Assembly (NCBI GenBank): GCA_019118545.1
Contig: DWYT01000106.1
Span: forward strand, 1 to 33,256
Direction of reading: 5' to 3'
Source of the DNA: Candidatus Mediterraneibacter merdavium
Lineage (GTDB): Bacteria > Bacillota > Clostridia > Lachnospirales > Lachnospiraceae
Length of the DNA stretch: 33,256 nt
The translations under genes were made by a program, and so were the position numbers. Below are positions 1 to 7,890 of this stretch, in pieces (positions within the stretch are counted from its first letter, which is position 1; each line of letters starts with the position of its first letter). The notes beneath the pieces are model-generated. The model was not told the DNA's origin. It made no database searches and saw only the letters and a program-made list of their open reading frames with translations.

Positions 1-93
1 CTTCCTACGGTTCTTTCTAATTGATAGTATAACCATTCCACAGAGTAAAATCAATCAAACTTTAGACTCCGCCCTGCATTTTCTATTACTGTA

Positions 94-137
94 AAAACCC
101 TTATAAGCGGTGTAGAATCATCGCTTATAAGGGTTTT
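94..137 (-). terminator. Rho-independent terminator after tsf
   Basis: A 16-bp perfect stem (94-109 with 122-137) encloses a 12-nt loop just past the tsf stop codon. Both flanks are T-rich when read outward (the plus-strand side is the better T tract), so it may terminate transcription from both directions. Confidence 0.85.
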
Positions 138-163
138 CTTTTTGAACATTAATACAAACCGCG

Positions 164-1087
164 TTACATACCCATCTGAGCAGCAACTTCCTCAGCGAAG
201 TTCTCCTGCTTCTTCTCGATACCTTCGCCTGTCTCAAAGCGGATGAACTTCTTAACTGTCATCTTCGCTCCGTTCTCTTTCGCTACCTTATCAACGTATT
301 TCGCTACTGTAAGGTCGCTGTCCTGAACGTATACCTGATCGAGCAGACAGATCTCTTTCATCTCTTTGTTGAGACGTCCGATGATCATCTTCTCGATGAT
401 GTTGTCCGGCTTCTCCGGATTCTCTTTTTTAGCCTGAGCAAGAAGGATCTCTTTCTCGTGATCCATGTACTCCTGAGATACCTCGTCACGGGATACATAC
501 TTCGGAGACATCGCCGCAACCTGCATAGCTACGTTCTTTAAGCATGTCTTGATCTCGTCATTTACAACGTCCGTATCTGCCACTACGAGGACACCGATGC
601 GTCCGCCGCCGTGGATGTAGGATACAACGCATCCGCTTTCAGCGCTTATCTTCTCGAATCTTCTGATGTTGAGGTTCTCACCGATAACAGCGATCTTCTC
701 TACAAGAGCGTCCTTTACTGTCTTGGATGTGTCTGCTGCCCACGGTGCTGCCATGAACGCGTCCATGTCTGCAACCTCAGAATCAACGATCTGATTTACA
801 ACAGCATCAACAAAGCTCTGGAACTCGTCGTTCTTTGCAACAAAGTCTGTCTCGGAGTTTACCTCAACGATAGCAGCAACTTTGTCGTCTTTTACTACCG
901 TCTTAACGATACCCTCTGCGGCGATTCTTCCGGCCTTCTTCTCAGCCTTTGCCTGTCCGTTCTTTCTTAAAAACTCAACAGCAGCGTCCATATCGCCGTT
1001 TGTCTCTGTAAGCGCTTTCTTGCAGTCCATCATGCCCGCGCCTGTCATTTCTCTTAACTCTTTTACCATTCCTGCTGTGATTGCCAT
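164..1087 (-). CDS. tsf: Translation elongation factor Ts
   Basis: EF-Ts, the cytoplasmic guanine-nucleotide exchange factor that regenerates EF-Tu-GTP. The 307-residue protein has the N-terminal UBA-like domain (about residues 4-40, with ELREMTGAGMMDCKKAL) and the conserved TDFVAKN motif at residues 80-86, followed by the dimerisation/core region; its length is normal for the family. The ATG at 1087 is chosen because GGAGG lies 8 nt upstream; an in-frame ATG 15 nt earlier would put that Shine-Dalgarno inside the gene. It follows rpsB in the usual ribosomal order, separated by 90 nt that hold a hairpin. A terminator follows directly. Identification is firm. Confidence 0.97.
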   Translation of the reverse strand: MAITAGMVKELREMTGAGMMDCKKALTETNGDMDAAVEFLRKNGQAKAEKKAGRIAAEGIVKTVVKDDKVAAIVEVNSETDFVAKNDEFQSFVDAVVNQIVDSEVADMDAFMAAPWAADTSKTVKDALVEKIAVIGENLNIRRFEKISAESGCVVSYIHGGGRIGVLVVADTDVVNDEIKTCLKNVAMQVAAMSPKYVSRDEVSQEYMDHEKEILLAQAKKENPEKPDNIIEKMIIGRLNKEMKEICLLDQVYVQDSDLTVAKYVDKVAKENGAKMTVKKFIRFETGEGIEKKQENFAEEVAAQMGM

Positions 1088-1135
1088 GATAAATTCCTCC
1101 ATGAAATAAATATTGATAGTTTCTTATAATGAAGA

Positions 1136-1170
1136 AAAAGCCTCGGCCTGACATTCAGGCTGAAGCTTTT
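1136..1170 (-). terminator. Intercistronic terminator-like hairpin between rpsB and tsf
   Basis: Stem AAAAGC (1136-1141) with GCTTTT (1165-1170), an internal mismatch, then GGCCTGA (1145-1151) with TCAGGCT (1155-1161). On the minus strand it is followed by a T-rich run. It probably lowers or protects part of the rpsB transcript before tsf; this is inferred from structure only. Confidence 0.7.
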
Positions 1171-1177
1171 CTATTTC

Positions 1178-1945
1178 TTACTCTTCTACAGCCTCTTCAG
1201 CTTCTGCTGCCTCAACCTCGTCAGCAGCGTCCTCATCATAATAATAATCTTCTTCAACTGTCGCGCCTTGGTTTGCCTCGATCACAGCGTCTGCCATCTT
1301 GGAAACGATCAGCTTAACCGCGCGGATCGCGTCGTCGTTGCCCGGAATCACGTAATCCAGCTCTTCCGGATCACAGTTTGTATCGCAGATTCCGATCAGC
1401 GGGATTCCGAGTGTGTGAGCTTCCTGAACGCAGATTCTCTCCTTCTTCGGGTCAACGATGAAGATCGCGTCCGGCAGTCTCTTCATATCTTTGATTCCGC
1501 CGAGGTTCTTCTCAAGCTTCGCCCACTCTTTTTTCAGAGCAATAACTTCCTTCTTCGGAAGTACGTCGAATGTTCCATCCTCTGACATTGCCTCAATCTC
1601 TTTGAGACGTTTTACACGGCTCTGGATCGTCTTGAAGTTTGTGAGCATACCGCCCAGCCATCTCTCGTTTACATAGAACATACCGCAGCGATCCGCCTCT
1701 GTCTTGATGGCATCCTGAGCCTGCTTCTTTGTTCCTACGAAGAGGATCGTGCCGCCCTCTGCCGCAATGTCAGAAACGGCATTGTATGCGTCATCCACCA
1801 TTCCCACAGATTTCTGCAGGTCGATGATGTAGATACCGTTTCTCTCTGTGTAGATGTACGGAGCCATTTTCGGGTTCCATCTTCTTGTCTGGTGTCCGAA
1901 ATGAACACCTGCTTCTAAAAGCTGTTTCATTGAAATAACACTCAT
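1178..1945 (-). CDS. rpsB: 30S ribosomal protein S2
   Basis: Ribosomal protein S2 of the small subunit. The 255-residue product opens with [19 protein letters not shown] and carries the hallmark [12 protein letters not shown] and LFVGTKKQA segments. The C-terminal tail from about residue 230 is strongly acidic with a run of tyrosines ([19 protein letters not shown]), a common clade-specific extension. The ATG at 1945 is preceded by GGAGGAAAGAAAC; the reading frame is open for 32 more codons upstream, but these lie in the leader. It is the first gene of an rpsB-tsf pair, with a 114-nt leader from the promoter at 2066-2094; S2 autoregulation in this leader is possible but not shown by the sequence. 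Confidence 0.97.
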   Translation of the reverse strand: MSVISMKQLLEAGVHFGHQTRRWNPKMAPYIYTERNGIYIIDLQKSVGMVDDAYNAVSDIAAEGGTILFVGTKKQAQDAIKTEADRCGMFYVNERWLGGMLTNFKTIQSRVKRLKEIEAMSEDGTFDVLPKKEVIALKKEWAKLEKNLGGIKDMKRLPDAIFIVDPKKERICVQEAHTLGIPLIGICDTNCDPEELDYVIPGNDDAIRAVKLIVSKMADAVIEANQGATVEEDYYYDEDAADEVEAAEAEEAVEE

Positions 1946-2065
1946 GTTTCTTTCCTCCATGGTTTTGTACTTCCGCATGCTTTGCTTCTTTCTGAGACCG
2001 TCCGGGTTATCCGTCTTAGGCACCGTCAGAATGATCCACATGCGTGATTTTTTTGCAACGTGTGT

Positions 2066-2094
2066 AGTATAGCACAGAAAATGCCTGTTTGCAA
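2066..2094 (-). promoter_or_regulatory. SigA-type promoter for rpsB-tsf
   Basis: On the minus strand, -35 TTGCAA (2089-2094) and -10 TATACT (2066-2071) are 17 nt apart. Transcription would start near 2059. Confidence 0.8.
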
Positions 2095-2135
2095 GGAATT
2101 TCTGCCAATACTTGAGCTAATGCTTCAGCCTGCTT

Positions 2136-2493
2136 GTAACAGTTCAGCCATTTTATTCGATCGCATTTCTTTGTGATAACGTCTGGAAGCGGAGGAGATT
2201 TTGAAATACAGTCAGCGGCGGGGAAAGTTTCGCTATTCCGTTACGGAATCCGGGAATATCTAACAGGCTGAGAAGCTGTTTAAAAACAAAGCAATGCGAG
2301 GAGCAACTCGTTTCACTCAGACAATCTCCTCACACTGCTTAACAACATCTCCTCATCCCGGTAAGATATTCCATCAGATTCCTTCAAAGTCACAGCTCCC
2401 TCCTCCCCGCCGCTGACTGCTTCCTCTAACTCATCGTCCGCTTCCTGCTGCACAGAGTGGAAATGCCGCCGAATCAAACGACTGAACTGTTAC
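2136..2493. repeat. 358-nt nested palindrome (large hairpin element A)
   Basis: This fills most of the gene-free stretch between the rpiR terminator and the rpsB promoter. Paired segments from outside in: 2136-2147 with 2482-2493 (12 bp), 2155-2159 with 2470-2474, 2163-2169 with 2460-2466, 2185-2192 with 2438-2445, 2209-2224 with 2404-2419 (16 bp perfect), 2245-2250 with 2377-2382, 2253-2261 with 2364-2372, 2289-2293 with 2336-2340, and 2298-2303 with 2326-2331. The apex reads CAACTCG, TTTCA, CTCAGACAAT (2304-2325). No convincing ORF. It has no hallmark of an insertion sequence. It could be a structured RNA or a palindromic repeat; the function is unknown. Confidence 0.8.
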
Positions 2494-2522
2494 GCTTGCT
2501 TTGCCTGTATCCTCCCGCAGAA

Positions 2523-2550
2523 AAAGAAGACGCGGGCGGGCGTCTTCTTT
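2523..2550 (-). terminator. Terminator after rpiR
   Basis: An 11-bp stem (2523-2533 with 2540-2550, GC-rich top) is followed on the minus strand by TTTTTCT. It closes the nan operon. Confidence 0.85.
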
Positions 2551-2567
2551 ATTCCGGCATGATATCT

Positions 2568-3422
2568 TTAATACAGTTTTTCAACTACTGCTTTGGATGT
2601 TTTCTTTAAATTATCCTCCGATTCCTTATGATAACGGTGGAAATACTCTTGAAACAGGAGATCTACCATATAGAGCTGGCTCATCTTTACCCCCAGTGAC
2701 CCGCCGTCCAGAGGCGCCTCATCTGCGCCGCACAAGAGAATCTCGTCAGCATATACCGCCAGCGGTGATTTCCGGAAGCGGGTGATCGCCACGATCTTTG
2801 CCCCTGCTTCTTTCGCGATCTCCGCCACATACACAGTGTCTTTCGTCGCCCCTGAATACGAGAGAATAACCATCACATCTTTTTCCGTCATCATAGCCGC
2901 TGACATGGCCTGCATATGGGAATCTTCGATACAGGAGGTCTTGCCTGTAATTCTCAGGAATTTATTGTTCGCCTCCCTTGCCGTAAGAAGGCTGTGCCCG
3001 ATCCCAAAGAAAGAAACCCTCTCCGCATCATGTATCATCTCTGCGATCCGCTCGATCTGGCTTGGAACAACAAGCTGCCTCGTGGCATTTAACGCGTTGA
3101 TATGATTGGCAAGCACTTTATCCGCCATAAGGGAAGAATCATTCACCGCTTTTATATTCTGATCCGGCGGATTCGGGACATCTCCCTCCGACAGACAGAA
3201 GGAAAGGTTCATCTTAAACTCCTGATACCCTTTCGCCTTCATGGTCCTGCAAAACCGGTATACACTTGCCTCGGCGACCCCACATTCATCCGCCACATCC
3301 GAAATGGACATAAAAAGTACCTTTTCCGGTGAAGATATGACAAAATCCGCAACTTTTTTCTCCGCTTTTGTGAATCGGCTGTATGAAGTCTTGATATTGA
3401 ACAGAATGTTATTCTCCCGCAT
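2568..3422 (-). CDS. RpiR-family regulator, probable sialic-acid (NanR-like) sensor
   Basis: A 284-residue transcription factor of the RpiR family. Residues 1-77 form the HTH_6 domain (helix-turn-helix about 38-66, with SISDVADECGVAEASVYRF). Residues about 125-260 form a sugar-isomerase (SIS) domain that in this family binds a phosphosugar; SYSGATKDT (188-196) is the SIS phosphate-binding motif. It is the last gene of the sialic-acid operon, 38 nt behind the ROK kinase, so it most likely senses a pathway intermediate such as ManNAc-6-P or GlcNAc-6-P and controls the operon promoter near 9290. The ligand is inferred from context. Confidence 0.9.
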   Translation of the reverse strand: MRENNILFNIKTSYSRFTKAEKKVADFVISSPEKVLFMSISDVADECGVAEASVYRFCRTMKAKGYQEFKMNLSFCLSEGDVPNPPDQNIKAVNDSSLMADKVLANHINALNATRQLVVPSQIERIAEMIHDAERVSFFGIGHSLLTAREANNKFLRITGKTSCIEDSHMQAMSAAMMTEKDVMVILSYSGATKDTVYVAEIAKEAGAKIVAITRFRKSPLAVYADEILLCGADEAPLDGGSLGVKMSQLYMVDLLFQEYFHRYHKESEDNLKKTSKAVVEKLY

Positions 3423-3460
3423 GGCATCCCCCTGTGCTTTTCACTTCTATACGGACCACA

Positions 3461-4354
3461 TCACAAAGGTCCGGTCTCGATCAGATGGGCCGCGGCGCCA
3501 TACATGCCTGCGCAGTTGCCAAGCATAGCCTTTTTGACAGTTGTTTTACGGTAGCTTTCCATCAGGTGTATGTCAAGCAGTTCCCGGAGCTTTTCAAGGA
3601 CATACTCCTGCTCCATAACTCCTCCGCCAAGAATAACGCAGGAAGGGTTCAGCACATGGATCAGGGATGTCAGGCCATAGACAATCTCTCTGATCCACTC
3701 ATCCACGATTTCCCTTACGCCGCTGCGTTCCAGATCTCTAAAGATAGCTCTTCCATTTGTCAGGCTGCTGTCATAATCCCGGACTCTTTTTACAAGCGCC
3801 GTAACTGAGGCATACCGCTCATAGCACCCGCTGAAAATATCTTTCCCCGGATCTCTGTCTTCCGGATGTACCACGACCGCACCCGCCTCTCCGGCGGAAA
3901 AGCTGCTGCCTTCATAAAGCTTTCCTTTTACAAACACTGCCCCTCCGACTCCAGTGCCATAGGTCAGGCAGAGAAAATCCTCCTCGCCCTGTCCCGCCCC
4001 GTAACGCGCTTCTCCGAGCGCCGCTGCATTCACGTCGTTGATTACAGCCGCCGGCTTACCAAATCTGCTTTCTATTATACTCTTAATTTCCATGCCTGTA
4101 TACCCCGGAATATTATCATTTGCATAGATAATACGCCCTTTAACGGAGTCCACCTGACCCGCAGTGCTGATTCCTATCCCGGTGAACACATGTCTGTTTT
4201 CATATTCTTTTATGATTGTTTCAATCAGGGCGACCACATGGCCGCCCCCCTTTTCCGCCTCGGTGGGATATTCCCTGATATCCTCCAGCGTCCCGTCACA
4301 GTAAACTCCTGATTTCACTGCCGTTCCGCCGACATCCAGCGTCATGATCCTCAT
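3461..4354 (-). CDS. nanK: ROK-family sugar kinase, probable N-acetylmannosamine kinase
   Basis: A 297-residue ROK kinase that would phosphorylate N-acetylmannosamine at C6 using ATP. The N-terminal phosphate loop is DVGGT (7-11), the catalytic aspartate is in ND (106-107), and GTGVGG (133-138) is the second nucleotide-binding loop. Unusual: the zinc motif typical of ROK proteins (GH followed by CxCGxxGCxE) is degenerate. GEAGA stands where GExGH is expected, and only the cysteine of GCYE (C177) remains. It starts 16 nt after nanE with GAGGAGG 7 nt before the ATG. The substrate is inferred from position after nanA and nanE; ROK members also act on glucose or fructose. Confidence 0.82.
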   Translation of the reverse strand: MRIMTLDVGGTAVKSGVYCDGTLEDIREYPTEAEKGGGHVVALIETIIKEYENRHVFTGIGISTAGQVDSVKGRIIYANDNIPGYTGMEIKSIIESRFGKPAAVINDVNAAALGEARYGAGQGEEDFLCLTYGTGVGGAVFVKGKLYEGSSFSAGEAGAVVVHPEDRDPGKDIFSGCYERYASVTALVKRVRDYDSSLTNGRAIFRDLERSGVREIVDEWIREIVYGLTSLIHVLNPSCVILGGGVMEQEYVLEKLRELLDIHLMESYRKTTVKKAMLGNCAGMYGAAAHLIETGPL

Positions 4355-4370
4355 GCGGATTCCTCCTCAC

Positions 4371-5084
4371 TTAAGACTGTTCCCTGTTCTCTACCGCCGC
4401 CATGAATCTCTGCGCGATCTCCAGCGGTCTTGTGATCGCCCCGCCGACGACAACCGCATATGCCCCGGCGTCCAGCATCTCAACAGCCTGCCCCGGATAA
4501 TGCACTTTTCCTTCTCCGATCACAGGGATATCCACTGCCTGCGACAGCTTTCTGACCAGTTCTAAGTCCGGGCCGTCCTCCTGTCTGGAATACGGGGTAT
4601 ACCCGCTCATCGTTGTCCCTACGAAGTCAACGCCCGCTTTCCATGCGTTCACGCCCTCCTCATAGGTAGAGATATCCGCCATGAGCAGGATATCCCCGTG
4701 GCGTTCACGGATCTGCGCAATCCATTCCTCCGGTGCCAGACCGTCCCCTCTTTTTCTGAGCGTACAGTCCGTGGCAATAATATCCGCTCCCGCCTCGACA
4801 AGTTCATCCACTTCTTTCATAGTAGGGGTTATGTAAGGCTCATACCCTTCATAGACCTGTTTGATCAGTCCGATTACGGGAAGTCCCGTCTCTGCCTTGA
4901 TCTCCCTGACATCTCTCACACTGTTTGTCCGTATACACTTTGCCCCGGCGCGCTTCGCTGCTCTTGCCATCAGATACATGACAGATTTTTCTTCCACATA
5001 CAGCGGCTCTCCCGGAAGCGCTTGGCAGGAGATAATCAAATTCCCTTTGATTGAGTCCAATATTTCTTTCTTTGTATATTTCAT
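4371..5084 (-). CDS. nanE: N-acetylmannosamine-6-phosphate 2-epimerase
   Basis: NanE converts ManNAc-6-phosphate to GlcNAc-6-phosphate, the step that joins sialic-acid breakdown to amino-sugar metabolism. The 237-residue protein is a TIM barrel with NLIISCQALPGEPLY near the N-terminus, IGLIK (71-75), and IGEGK (189-193). Lys75 and Glu191 lie where the catalytic lysine/glutamate pair is known in clostridial NanE. GGAITRP (214-220) is the C-terminal phosphate site. The ATG at 5084 is 1 nt after the nanA stop (TAAGATG), so the two are probably translationally coupled. The frame is open further upstream inside nanA, but this start gives the family N-terminus. Confidence 0.95.
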   Translation of the reverse strand: MKYTKKEILDSIKGNLIISCQALPGEPLYVEEKSVMYLMARAAKRAGAKCIRTNSVRDVREIKAETGLPVIGLIKQVYEGYEPYITPTMKEVDELVEAGADIIATDCTLRKRGDGLAPEEWIAQIRERHGDILLMADISTYEEGVNAWKAGVDFVGTTMSGYTPYSRQEDGPDLELVRKLSQAVDIPVIGEGKVHYPGQAVEMLDAGAYAVVVGGAITRPLEIAQRFMAAVENREQS

Positions 5085-5085
5085 C

Positions 5086-6012
5086 TTATCCCGCCTTTTC
5101 GCAATATTTTTTAACCGCAGCGCCGATCTCCCCGGCACACGCCTCGGCGATCTTATAGTCTTCCGCCTCCATTCCCGGCAGAGGAGCGCGAACCGTTCCG
5201 ATATCGATCCCTCGCCCTTTGAGGATCTCTTTTAAGACCGCGTAAAGATTGGCCTTTGCCGAACACATATGATAGATGATACGGCAACATTCATTCTGGA
5301 TAAGCCTCGCCGTCTCCATCTCGCCTCTGCCAAACAGCTCATAAATCTTCATATACAGCTCCGGCATAACGGCATATGTACCGCCGATTCCTCCCGCTGC
5401 CCCTGCGGCAAGTCCGGAGAGGAGCTGTTCGTCAGGCCCGTTGAACACGATCATATCATCTCCGCCTTCATCGAGAAACATCTGTATGTCCTGAACCGGC
5501 ATGGAAGAGTTCTTTACGCCGATCACCTTCGGGTTCTTTCTCATTTCCCTAAGGAGCGCTGTATTAAGCGCCACACCCGCGAGCTGCGGGATATTATAGA
5601 TGATAAAATCTGTTTCAGGAGCCGCCGATGAGATATCATTCCAATACTTCGCGATGGCATAGGGCGGAAGGTGGAAATAGATCGGCGGTATGGCCGCGAT
5701 GGCATCCGCCCCCTGTTTCTCGGCATGGCGCGCAAGCTCCATGCTGTCCTGTGTATTATTGCATGCCACATGGGCAATGACTGTAAGCCTGTCCCCGGCA
5801 GCCTCCATCACACACTCAAGTACCTGTTTTCTCTCCTCTACACTCTGATAGATACATTCTCCCGAAGAACCGCCGACATAGAGGCCTTTTACGCCCTTAT
5901 CCGCCAGATGGACGGCCAGCGCCTTCACCCGCTCCCGGCTTATCTCCCCGTCATCGCCATAACACGCATAAAACGCGGGGATGATTCCTCTGTATTTGTC
6001 AAGCCTATTCAT
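5086..6012 (-). CDS. nanA: N-acetylneuraminate lyase (DHDPS family)
   Basis: NanA splits N-acetylneuraminate into N-acetylmannosamine and pyruvate through a Schiff base. It is a DapA/NanA TIM barrel: GGSSGE (substrate carboxylate loop, near residue 50), YNIP with the catalytic tyrosine (near residue 140) and GVKNSS with the Schiff-base lysine (near residue 167). The protein is 308 residues from the ATG at 6012; a TTG six bases upstream (6018) is closer to the GGAAGGA ribosome site and could be the real start. It is co-directional with nanE, which starts 1 nt after it. Sequence alone could also fit another pyruvate aldolase, but the nanE and kinase neighbours favour sialic acid. Confidence 0.92.
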   Translation of the reverse strand: MNRLDKYRGIIPAFYACYGDDGEISRERVKALAVHLADKGVKGLYVGGSSGECIYQSVEERKQVLECVMEAAGDRLTVIAHVACNNTQDSMELARHAEKQGADAIAAIPPIYFHLPPYAIAKYWNDISSAAPETDFIIYNIPQLAGVALNTALLREMRKNPKVIGVKNSSMPVQDIQMFLDEGGDDMIVFNGPDEQLLSGLAAGAAGGIGGTYAVMPELYMKIYELFGRGEMETARLIQNECCRIIYHMCSAKANLYAVLKEILKGRGIDIGTVRAPLPGMEAEDYKIAEACAGEIGAAVKKYCEKAG

Positions 6013-6037
6013 ATCCAATCACATCCTTCCCAAATAA

Positions 6038-6865
6038 TCAGCCTTTTACCGCACCCATTGTGATTCCCTTTGTAAAATATTTCTGGAACATAAGGAAGAT
6101 CGTAATGATCGGTACAGCAGCGAGCGCGGCTCCCGCCATGATCAACCCGAAATCTGTCGACATCTCTGCCTGCAGCTTCGCGATACCAAGAGAGATCGTC
6201 AGTTTTGTACGGGAATTGAGCATGATCAGCTGCAGGAAATAATCGTTCCAGCAGTTGATGAACGTAAAGATCGCTAAAGCTCCGATACCCGGTTTGATGA
6301 TGGGCAGGACGATCTCTGTAAACATCCTTACCTCGCCTGCCCCGTCGATCCTTGCCGCCTCAAGAAGCTCTCCCGGTATATTTTCCGAGAACTGCTTCAT
6401 AAGGAATACTCCAAACGGCCATCCTACCGTCGGCAGAATCACCGCCCACATACTGTCATGGAGATTCAAAAATGACATCTCACGGAGAAGCGGGATGAGG
6501 ATCACCTGCTTTGGCAGCGCCATGGCACAGATAAAGATACTAAAGAGTACCGCTCTTCCGACGAACCGTTTTTTTGCCAGAACGTATCCCGCCATTGAGG
6601 CCGTAACACAGGTCAGTCCCATGGCAAGGACAGCCATTGCCACACTGTTAAACAGCCAGAGCAGTGCCGGATTGTCAAACAGTCTCTGATAATTGTCCGC
6701 TGTCGGTGACAGCGGGAACCACTGGGGTACCGCGTCATTGATCACCGCTGCGGTCTTTACGGAACCTGTCAGTATCCAGTATAGCGGAAATATAAAGAAG
6801 AAGGCAAGGGCGGCGAGCACAACGGCCGCTATGACTTTATATGGTGTAGCTTTTATCCTTTTCAT
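6038..6865 (-). CDS. Carbohydrate ABC transporter permease (MalG type)
   Basis: Inner-membrane permease, 275 residues, of the CUT1 family, with six predicted membrane helices (first about 11-33, last about 240-262). The cytoplasmic EAA loop that docks the ATPase starts at residue 169 (EAARIDGAGEVRMF, ending LPIIKPG). AGGAGG lies 7 nt before the ATG, and the gene begins 11 nt after the partner permease ends. With the upstream permease and lipoprotein it forms an importer, most likely for sialic acid or a sialic-acid derivative. No ATPase gene is present, so a shared MsmK-type ATPase is expected elsewhere. Confidence 0.93.
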   Translation of the reverse strand: MKRIKATPYKVIAAVVLAALAFFFIFPLYWILTGSVKTAAVINDAVPQWFPLSPTADNYQRLFDNPALLWLFNSVAMAVLAMGLTCVTASMAGYVLAKKRFVGRAVLFSIFICAMALPKQVILIPLLREMSFLNLHDSMWAVILPTVGWPFGVFLMKQFSENIPGELLEAARIDGAGEVRMFTEIVLPIIKPGIGALAIFTFINCWNDYFLQLIMLNSRTKLTISLGIAKLQAEMSTDFGLIMAGAALAAVPIITIFLMFQKYFTKGITMGAVKG

Positions 6866-6876
6866 TCTTGTCCCTC

Positions 6877-7767
6877 CTAATCATTCTTCTGTCCGGCAAC
6901 CTTAAACTGCAGTGCCGAGAACACGGCAATGATGATGGCGAGGATCACGCCCATCGCATTTCCGTATCCGTATCTGTACAGCTTGAACGCCTGATAATAA
7001 ATATAATACATGATCGTCTCAGTCGAATGGTTCGGCCCTCCTGAGGTCAAAAGCTGGATCAGCGCGTAACACTGGAAGCTGTTGATTGTCGTGATGACAA
7101 GAATATACAGCGTGGTAGGCATAATCTGAGGCCATTTGATCTTCCAGAACACCTGCCTTGACGTAGCGCCGTCCACCTGCGCCGCCTCGATCAGCGAATC
7201 GTCCACGTTCCCCAGCGCCGAGACATACAGTACGATGGGTTGTCCCACGGAAGTGGTAAATAAGATAAGGATGATACACCAGATCGCCGTCCTTGAATCT
7301 CCCAGCCAGCTTATGTCTGAGTCGAGCACATAGTTAAAAAGTCCGGTATATTTGTTGAACATCCATTTCCAGACAACCGTAACAGCAACGGTTCCCGTCA
7401 CTACCGGAAGGTAAAAAATACAGCGGAAAAAGGAGCATACCGCTCCGTTCATCTTATAGATCACCGAACTTACCCACAGGGAAAAAGCCGTGACCGTCGG
7501 CACTGCCACCACCACGATCAGGACCGTGTTGCCAAGCGCCTTGATAAAGATGTCATCCTGAAACATTTCTTTGTAATTATCAAAACCGACAAACGAAAAC
7601 TCCGTCATGGAATAGTCAAAAAAACTTGTAACCAGACACATAACCATCGGCACGATAACGAATCCCACAAAAAATACCAGCGCCGGAGCCAGAAACAGAT
7701 ATGCAGATATCGTTTCCCTCCTGACCAGATTCTTTTGCATAATGGACGGTTTTATCTGTTTATTCAC
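6877..7767 (-). CDS. Carbohydrate ABC transporter permease (MalF type)
   Basis: Second CUT1 permease, 296 residues, with about six membrane helices (first about 22-46) and an EAA loop at residues 194-217 (EAAQVDGATSRQVFWKIKWP). The start is GTG at 7767 with GGGAGGG 8 nt upstream. It pairs with the MalG-type permease immediately downstream to form the membrane channel. It is separated from the solute-binding gene by 123 nt containing a strong terminator-like hairpin, so permease expression is probably lower than that of the binding protein. Confidence 0.93.
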   Translation of the reverse strand: MNKQIKPSIMQKNLVRRETISAYLFLAPALVFFVGFVIVPMVMCLVTSFFDYSMTEFSFVGFDNYKEMFQDDIFIKALGNTVLIVVVAVPTVTAFSLWVSSVIYKMNGAVCSFFRCIFYLPVVTGTVAVTVVWKWMFNKYTGLFNYVLDSDISWLGDSRTAIWCIILILFTTSVGQPIVLYVSALGNVDDSLIEAAQVDGATSRQVFWKIKWPQIMPTTLYILVITTINSFQCYALIQLLTSGGPNHSTETIMYYIYYQAFKLYRYGYGNAMGVILAIIIAVFSALQFKVAGQKND

Positions 7768-7810
7768 TTAAACGTCCCTCCCGTTCTTCCAAGTTATTAT
7801 TTGTAAAAAA

Positions 7811-7848
7811 CGGAAGCACACCCTCCTGCATATGACGGTGTGCTTCCG
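7811..7848 (-). terminator. Partial terminator between binding-protein gene and permeases
   Basis: A 12-bp stem (7811-7822 with 7837-7848) is followed on the minus strand by TTTTTT. A smaller hairpin (7858-7864 with 7872-7878) precedes it. In ABC operons such hairpins typically keep the binding-protein mRNA in excess; that role is inferred here. Confidence 0.8.
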
Positions 7849-7890
7849 CCTGTTATCCAGCCTGCGTCTTACAGGCTGTACTCCCGGTTT

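Noticed and set aside
1-93. Left-edge sequence before the tsf terminator
   Set aside because: No ORF, RNA gene or regulatory signal that I can support.
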